Positions 57,763 through 64,000 of a DNA stretch of 64,000 nt are shown here, piece after piece. Below the pieces are notes generated by a model, which saw only the letters and a program-made list of their open reading frames with translations, was not told the origin of the DNA and searched no databases. Source of the stretch: Perognathus longimembris pacificus (taxonomy: Eukaryota > Chordata > Mammalia > Rodentia > Heteromyidae). Location: assembly GCF_023159225.1 (NCBI RefSeq), contig NC_063168.1, forward strand, positions 41,467,562-41,531,561. The letters are read 5' to 3'. A program made the translations under genes and the position numbers. Each line of letters opens with the position of its first letter. Position 1 is the first letter of the stretch.

Positions 57763-58287
57763 CTTTTGAATTAATTAATTAATTGTCAAAGTGATGTACA
57801 GAGGGGTTACAGTTTCATATATAAGATAGTGAGTACATTTCTTATCAAACTTGTTACCTCCTTCCTCATTTTTCTCCCACCTTTTCCCCTTTCCAATTCC
57901 CTCTCCTCCTCCCGAGTTGTACAGCTGGTTCACAGCATATTTTCTTGTAAGTATTGCTTTTGCATTGATTCAAGTTTTACTCTTATCTCTCCATTTTGAT
58001 GTTTCCTTTCCCTTCCCTAGTTCTGATAAATGTATATACAATACCCAGGATACCAAAATCTGTCACAGTAACATCAGGATAAAATCATGGGGAAGAAAGA
58101 CAAAAGAAAAAGGCATAATTTTACATGGTGCATTGAAAATAACAGCCATGATAAACCATTTATTTTCATAGCTTGGAGTTCATTTCACTTAGCATCATCT
58201 TATGTGTTCATTTGTACATAGGTATTGAGCTATTTTGATCTTCTGCTAGGACTATCCTAGACATGTACTGATTATTACCAATGATAA
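57763..58287 (-). mobile_element. L1 3' UTR fragment, intermediate subfamily
   Basis: A TTAATTAAT border, 'gtcaaagtgatgtacagaggggttacagtttc', the pyrimidine-rich tract 57,870-57,915, 'cctttcccttccctagttctgataaatgtatatac', and ending past 'gtattgagctattttgatcttctgctagg'. Its sequence matches 11,364-11,775 better than the complete L1. ORF2 is not reached. Confidence 0.82.
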
Positions 58288-58289
58288 CC

Positions 58290-58876
58290 CATATATTTTA
58301 ATGTATTATTTTTTAAACTGACTGAGGACTTTGATCCCTCCAAAAGTTTTTCATATTCACCTAAAAATGATAAAACTTTCACCAATAATTTTGAACATTA
58401 TTTTGATGATCTTACATACAAAGAAAATATCCTTGTATCCTCTCAAGTACTACATACCCAGTGTGACATGATTATTTTCAATCATAGCTTAGATCCAAAG
58501 ATAAAACATGAAAATTTTTGTTTTGAATTGAAAATGAGATACCCCTTTCACAATGTTTTTACTAATTGCCTTCTAGCCCTTTAATGTTGTATATCTGTCA
58601 GTACTGAAAGGAGCCACATAGAAGAAGAAAATAATCTTACTCCGATTTGAAAGTATAAAAAAGTTCAGAGGCACTGGTAGTGATTTTAATTTTCCCCCCA
58701 TTGGGTGTTTGTTCACAAAATCCATTAACTTTCAAGTTTAATTTTCAAACACTGTTGGATATTAGTATGGTGTATTCATTTCTTTCAGGCCCATCCCTAC
58801 TTTTTCTAGAGCTAAACCAGCAGAGTTGAAAGCTTTTTGAGATATTAACACCCAAATTCACTTTCAGGAGTATAAC
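58290..58876. other. No recognisable feature
   Basis: AT-rich unique DNA. Confidence 0.5.
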
Positions 58877-58885
58877 CTGGCAAGA

Positions 58886-59132
58886 GGCAAACAGAGAATC
58901 ACAGAAATTGTGGGACAACGGGTGAACCAATTCAACAGTGATACTCACTAGACACTATGTTGGAAATGAACTTTAAAACTTGGGATTGGATGGTAATGGG
59001 TGGGGGGTGTGGAAGAAAATGTGGGAAGGGTAACATTGTTCACAAAGAAATGTATTTGTTATCTTACTTATGTAACTGTAACCCCTCTGTATAGCACCTT
59101 TACAGTAAAGTTTAAGTAATTTTTTAGAAATT
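58886..59132 (+). mobile_element. L1 3'-end insertion, short
   Basis: 'gtgggacaacgggtgaaccaattcaacagtgatactcactagacactatg' matches 15,070-15,121. A G-rich tract (58,998-59,030), 'tatgtaactgtaacccctctgtatagcacctttacagtaaag' and an A/T-rich end follow. A direct repeat TGGCAAGA lies at 58,878-58,885 and 59,133-59,140. Confidence 0.83.
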
Positions 59133-59140
59133 TGGCAAGA

Positions 59141-59674
59141 AGTACATTTCAAAGGAGCAAAGTGTGCCAGTAGGCACCTGATGTCATGGCCTATTAATAT
59201 GGTTTCTTAGCTTCTTCTCAAGTGACAGGTGTTCATGCAAGTGTGTTCTCCAGAGGAGGATTTGGTTTTTAGAAAGTCATCCTAAGAAAGCATTATTTGT
59301 ACAGTTTTAAGCTGCAGAAATATTAGAAAGCAGACATACATTAAAGGCCAATATTTTTATACTCCTTGGTATCATAATTCAGCTTGATAAAAATAAGACA
59401 ATATCATTCTTGGACTAAAGGATATATTTAGTGGAGACAATACATCAAAATATACATAAGTGTTATTGCAAAATCAGTTAGTGACATTTGTGTTTAAATG
59501 TAGATAGAGATGTAGATAGATGTAGATAGCATAGATGAGGGTTATACAACTAGAGGCATACTATTATATGTCTTGCAATAGCTTCCTGAATTGGCTCTTC
59601 ATCTTGATGTCCCCTTCTCTAAGCTTTATTTTTGAAAGCTTAAAGGATTGCTGAATCACTCCCAGAGGTTATTT
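59141..59674. other. No gene; AT-rich with ATAGATGTAG repeats
   Basis: Short imperfect 'tagatagatgtagatag' units occur near 59,502-59,535. Otherwise unique. Confidence 0.55.
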
Positions 59675-59688
59675 TAAGCTAACTTTCT

Positions 59689-59968
59689 TTTTTTTTTTTT
59701 TTCAAATTTTTATTATCAAACTGATGTACAGAGAGGTTACAGTTTCAGTAAATTCAAAGGGAATACCAAATTTGAGAGACACAGGGTAAAAAAAAAAGAG
59801 AAACAACTACAAAAGCAATACTTGCAAAACTGTTTGGTGTAAGTGAACTGAACACCTCCGCGGGGGGTGGGGGGAGGAAGAGGGGGGGGAGGGAGGGGGG
59901 TATGAGGGACAAGGTAACAAACAGTACAAGAAATGTATCCAATGCCTAACGTATGAAACTGTAACCTC
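59689..59968 (-). mobile_element. 5'-inverted young L1 insertion with 14-bp TSD
   Basis: A poly(T) run and 'aaatttttattatcaaactgatgtacagagaggttacagtttca' (to about 59,748) is the L1 3' terminus on the minus strand. From 59,749 the orientation flips to plus: 'attcaaagggaataccaaatttgagagacac' to 'gaaactgtaacctc'. The flipped part ends at the same L1 position where the first part stops, overlapping by about 15 bases. A perfect TSD, TAAGCTAACTTTCT, flanks it at 59,675-59,688 and 59,969-59,982. This is a textbook twin-priming product. Confidence 0.95.
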
Positions 59969-59982
59969 TAAGCTAACTTTCT

Positions 59983-60268
59983 ATTCTCTATACTTGCCAC
60001 CTGGGCTTCAAAGCAGATCTCTCATTGGACTTAAAAATAATCATGTGTGATTTTTACCTATGAATCTTTGTGCCCAGTTCTCAGTTCTTCTTACCTGGAA
60101 GGACCATGTGCTTCTCCAGATTTATGAGAGACAAAGTGAAATCAGATTTCATAAAGCCCAAATTAAATGTATTTTCAGAGAGCCTTTTTTGAATTTTTTT
60201 CTCCTCTAGTACAGTCATTGCTTCAACGACTGTCTTGGCATGTTGCCTTGCATTTTAATTTACCATTT
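59983..60268. other. No recognisable feature
   Basis: Unique DNA. Confidence 0.5.
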
Positions 60269-60269
60269 T

Positions 60270-60415
60270 TTTGTATGGATATTGTCACCCCAAAGAGCTT
60301 GTCAATCCTTTAAGAGCAGAAACTATGTCCCATAACTATTTATCTTCATTGGCTAATATAGAAAGCTTTGTGGCTAGCGTGTTCATGATTAATATTTGAT
60401 GCTGGTGACTTTAAT
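60270..60415 (+). mobile_element. L2-like 3'-end relic
   Basis: 'gagcttgtcaatcctttaagagcagaaactatgtccc' and 'ttaataaat' follow the order of the ancient L2 3' end ('agctccttgagggcaggga..gtct' ... 'caataaat'). Weak but characteristic. Confidence 0.5.
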
Positions 60416-60820
60416 AAATTGTAGCTATTCACAGGTTATATGTTACACTTAAGTTCCTGGACTGCCAAAGTCTTGGTATGAGGAAGAATTTAGGCAAAAT
60501 GAGTGTAGATATTTTGGTTCAAAGTACCTTTTCTTATAATGACAGAACTATTAAATTAAAGGTAAAGAGGGGTAAACAAGAAGATATTTACCCAAATGAG
60601 CAGCATGTGATTGAGTTAAGTTTAAAAGATTGTTGTATGAGAGAAAGAATGTGGATGTGGAAATTTAGTGGGAACAAACTTCTGATAAGCAAAATCCAGA
60701 TTTTTTTTTAAAAAATTTTTGTCTTAGATATCCTTTCCCATGATTTAAACACTGTGGTAATCTTGAGAGCTGGAATCAATAGAAATCCAGGTATTTTATT
60801 CTGTCCTTGAAACAATGCAT
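60416..60820. other. No recognisable feature
   Basis: The 77-codon frame at 60,478-60,711 (plus) has no recognisable motif. Confidence 0.5.
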
Positions 60821-60842
60821 GTAGTAGTAGTAGTAGTAGTAG

Positions 60843-60882
<40 letters not shown>
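60821..60882. repeat. Compound (GTA)n(TG)n microsatellite
   Basis: About eight GTA/TAG units (60,821-60,845) pass directly into about 18 GT units (60,846-60,882). Confidence 0.95.
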
Positions 60883-60884
<2 letters not shown>

Positions 60885-62348
60885 GCATTAAGTTGGAGAG
60901 TCTGATCCTCTAGACATCAAAACCTTAGCTGCAATCTTATTCCCATTTTAAAACTCTCATGGTGGCCCATGTAAGAATTTCTAAACAACTCTCTAGTGTG
61001 ATATGATATACAGAATGGCATCTGCTCAAATATGTCTACATCCCAGTTCTTGACACCTGTAGGTATAGTATGTATGTTACATGGGAATGGGAAATCAACA
61101 TTAGCACTAGAATTAAAATGGTTGATCAGAGATCTGGAAAGATGAAGTTGATCTTGGATTATCCAAGATAATGATGTAATCACATGTGAGAAAGGGAGCT
61201 AGAAGAGAACCAGAGAGATGGCAACATAGAACAGATATCCAAGTATTACCAGTACTAAACAGGATAAATAATCCCAGAATCAAAGAATGCCAGCAATCTC
61301 CAGAGGCTGCAAAAATAAGAAAATAGGTTCCCTCTCTATATCTGCCAGAAGAAGTGTAGACCTATTACTACCTTGTCATTTTCCCAGTCAAACTCATTCT
61401 TGACTTAAGGCCTACAGAACTGTTAAGATGATAAATTTTTATTGCTTTAAGACTCTAAATATGGCGTGATCTATTACCAAAGCAGTAGGAAACTAGTTAA
61501 GGTTATTATTTTTATTGATAGTTTGGAGATTCTCCTGAGAATGGAAAGAGGAAACAACTCTAACTCATATTTGAAAAAGGTGTGTTTCAAAGGTGAGCAT
61601 AGTCCATGAATGTGAGCTCCTCACACTCAGTGCTTCCATCTCTTTCAAATTCTTTCACATCTATCTTCCCATTACACTTTCACATCACAATTGCTAATTG
61701 CTATTACAGAGATTATTGTTCACATTTGGTGAACAAGTAAGGGCACAGAGACTCCATAACTCACATTCATAGTCCAGTAGGGGAAGCACCATGCAGTTTA
61801 AAACAGAGAAAGAGAAGAATGAGAGTGGGGAGACATGAAGCAAGCTCTAGCATTTTCAAATGTTATATGATATTTCTTTATAAATCATCTGCGAGTTAAT
61901 ATGTGCTCTGTCATCTTTTTGTATCACTGTGTGTAATTATTCTTACAATTAGTGTAGAAAGTTATATCTCGAAGATCAGAGAGAAATCATCTCTAGAAAA
62001 AACCCATAAAAATTAGAAAGGGAAATGAATTAGTTGCCATGATTGGTTGCAAGTTTTGTAAATTTTATAGAGGTTCTCCTGGTCTGCTGCTTATGTAGAG
62101 TTCCCTCCAACTCTTCTTTGTATGTTAGTTTTTAGCCTCAGCAGCCTTCCTGTGTCTCCCCACACTGACTTTTTTCTCATCACAGCATTTGTGTACTGAA
62201 TGTTGCTCTTGCCCAGATTGCTCCCACCCATATTTTTTCTGTGTTCAAATTTCCTTATCATTTTTCTTAAATACCACCAAAAAGTGTTAGTTATTAATAC
62301 ATCCTGCATGAACAGCACTGTCAAGGACACTTTTTCCCTTCCTTGGCA
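60883..62348. other. No gene found
   Basis: Unique AT-rich DNA with a few MIR/L2-like words ('gattattgttcacatttggtgaacaag' near 61,710) too weak to call. Confidence 0.45.
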
Positions 62349-62349
62349 C

Positions 62350-62500
62350 TCACAATGAGTTGTATTTAACCCACAGGTTTTCCATCTGTCTATTCCCAGT
62401 AGAATGCAAGCTCCATGGAAAAATATCTCATGTATGCTGTTGTCCTGTTTGCCATATATATTGAGATGTTAGCTCCTCATTAAAAGACTAAATAGTTGGC
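62350..62500 (+). mobile_element. L2-like 3'-end relic
   Basis: 'agaatgcaagctccatggaaaaatatctcatgtatgctgttgtcc' closely follows the L2 3' consensus word order. Confidence 0.6.
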
Positions 62501-62527
62501 AAGCATTTTTCTATTTTATTTTTTGTT

Positions 62528-62642
62528 TTGCAAGACAGGGTCTCACTTTGTAGCCTAGGATGCTCTCGAACTTATGATTTTCTTGTGTTTTAGCTTTGTA
62601 AATCCTGGGATTATAGATGTGTGCAATTACAATCAGCTACAT
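62528..62642 (-). mobile_element. B1-like (7SL-derived) SINE
   Basis: 'caagacagggtctcactttgtagcctaggatgctctcgaac' and 'cctgggattatagatgtgtgc' are a reverse-oriented B1-type monomer with a T-rich (poly-A) border on the left. Confidence 0.8.
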
Positions 62643-63130
62643 AATCTTAATTCTCCTGATACGATTACCCTCTCCAATTCACTTAGCTGATAAACATGGC
62701 CCATTATCCTTGAACAGATATTATAATTTTTGCCACCCAAATCCATTTTTCTAGGAGTATAAAAAATTGGATGCAGTTGAAGGTAAGTATGTAGTGACAT
62801 TGGCCTTGTGCATTAGAATCATATTCTTCATTCTCTTAATTCTGTCATTGTCATATAGTGAGCATTTAATTTACTACCAGATATATTAGTACAGTGGGGA
62901 GAAAAGTCTGTTGTGTGATATTCATAAACATGATAGATGTTGTGCCAGGTAACTTTTAGCTATTAACTACAGAGACTATGCATCTGCAGGTGGCAGTTTG
63001 CCAATTTGTACCATGTGAACACCTTTCCCAGAATAGTGATGTTAAGATTCAGAGGTTATTCTGTCTTCATCTCAGGGTGACTTAATAATATGTTTTCAAG
63101 TTATTTTTAAAGTGCATATTTTCTTTGTCT
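62643..63130. other. No recognisable feature
   Basis: AT-rich unique DNA. Confidence 0.5.
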
Positions 63131-63132
63131 TC

Positions 63133-63358
63133 CATTATTTTATTTCATTATTATCTTAAAGTAGTTGTATAAAGGAGTTGCCAATTAAAAAAAGCAGTTT
63201 ATGAGTACAGTGCATCTTGGCCAATGTCACCTCATTCAACATTCTCACCCACCCCTTCCTAATCACCTCTTCCCACACTTCTTAATTTGTAGAATATACA
63301 TTGGTTTCTTGGCTGCATTCTCCCCTTCTTTTCCTCTTCATTTATCCTTTCTGAAGAG
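63133..63358 (-). mobile_element. Old L1 3'-end fragment
   Basis: 'cttaaagtagttgtataaaggagttgcc', 'cagtttatgagtacagtgcatcttggccaatg', 'ctcttcatttatcctttc' match 57,165-57,400 and 8,483-8,697. Confidence 0.75.
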
Positions 63359-63539
63359 AATAATAAAATATGTCTTTCAAGACATAAAATATCCCTTACA
63401 CAGTCACACAGTTTAACAATAGCTGTGATTATCATTTCATTATACATTCAGGTAATCTTTACTCTATATGTATACATTTATATTCACCTCCCATTACTGT
63501 AATCCTAAAATGCATCAAGTATGTGATGGTTAAATGAAT

Positions 63540-63730
63540 GAATGACTGTTAATAACATCAATATAGTATTGAAGATAGTTGTTTTTTAAGCTTCATTATT
63601 TATTCTATTTAAATTGTTGCTTTTTTTTCTTTTTCTTAGTGAATGTTAATAACGTCAATATAGTATTGTAGTTGTTTTTTAAGCTTATTTATTCTATTTA
63701 AATTGTTGCTTTTTTTTTCTTTTTCCCAGT
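63540..63730. repeat. Tandem duplication (about 101 bp + 90 bp)
   Basis: 63,540-63,640 and 63,641-63,730 share 'gttaataac.tcaatatagtattg', 'tagttgttttttaagctt', 'tttattctatttaaattgttgc', a T-run and 'ctttttc..agt'. The right copy ends inside the SINE at 63,714-63,908, so the duplicated unit contained the first bases of that SINE. Confidence 0.88.
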
Positions 63731-63908
63731 CCTAGGGCTTAGGTTCAGGATCTGAGCACTGTCCCTGGCTTCTTTTTTTGGCTAGCACTCTATCACTTGA
63801 GCCGTAGCACCACTTCTGGCTTTTTCTGTTTATGTGGTGCTGAGGAATCGAACCTAGAGCTTCATGCATGCTAGGCAAGCACTCTACTACTAAGCCCTAT
63901 TCCCAGCC
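63714..63908 (-). mobile_element. IDL-Geo SINE with 14-bp TSD
   Basis: Reverse-oriented dimer: 'cccagtcctagggcttaggttcaggatctgagcactg', 'cttgagccgtagcaccacttctgg', 'gtgctgaggaatcgaacctagagc', 'taagccctattcccagcc'. TSD AAATTGTTGCTTTT at 63,700-63,713 and 63,909-63,922. About ten bases of the Geo 'gctcaag' area are lost near 63,778. Confidence 0.93.
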
Positions 63909-64000
63909 AAATTGTTGCTTTTATTTCATTTTTTTTCCTTTTTATTCTGATTGGCTACACTACCAAGTCTTTTAATTTATCAGCAAATTTTCTTTTCCTT

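Noticed and set aside
63540..63730. CRISPR-like or satellite array
   Set aside because: Only two unequal tandem copies with no spacer pattern; a simple local duplication in a mammalian genome.

Overview
This window is mammalian, almost certainly rodent, nuclear DNA: AT-rich and dense with L1 and SINE retrotransposons, with ancient MIR, L2-like and DNA-transposon relics and many microsatellites. I found no host protein-coding exon, rRNA, tRNA gene or CRISPR array. The most abundant young SINE is a two-part element: a left tRNA-Ala/ID-like monomer followed by a right monomer with the 'gtggctcaagtggcagagtgctagcc' type sequence. As I recall the family literature, this is the IDL-Geo SINE of geomyoid rodents (kangaroo rats, pocket mice, pocket gophers). 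The species assignment is therefore an inference to the Geomyoidea, not proven here.

Layout. Positions 1-9,900 hold an L1 ORF2 fragment, several IDL-Geo and 7SL/Geo SINEs, old L1 3' ends and a 235-bp poly(A)-tailed retrocopy with a perfect 14-bp target-site duplication (TSD). Positions 9,900-28,200 are mostly unique sequence with old SINE, MIR and hAT-MITE relics, two L1 3' ends and microsatellites. Positions 28,250-31,620 carry an old L1 reverse-transcriptase remnant containing a second L1 end, then a plus-strand 5'-truncated L1. Positions 31,620-42,440 are largely unique.

The centrepiece is 42,440-53,772. An old L1 in minus orientation is split by a complete L1 of about 7.2 kb (43,959-51,414, minus), flanked by the perfect 13-bp TSD TTTGCATATCTTT. 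That L1 is itself split in its endonuclease region by an IDL-Geo SINE (47,746-47,957) with a 15-bp TSD. The result is a dated three-layer stack. The complete L1 has a GC-rich 5' UTR with an AAGATGGC (YY1-type) motif just inside its 5' end, an unusual pyrimidine-rich leader, ORF1, ORF2 and a 3' UTR with a polypurine tract. Both ORFs are broken, so it is a dead copy, and both nested L1 copies have lost the same catalytic endonuclease asparagine.

Positions 53,772-64,000 contain two L1 insertions with 5' inversions (twin-priming products), further L1 3' ends of several subfamilies, a 7SL/Geo SINE with TSD, and a local tandem duplication at a SINE border. Nothing here works together as a host gene system. 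What can be read is the insertion history and modular evolution of the retrotransposons.
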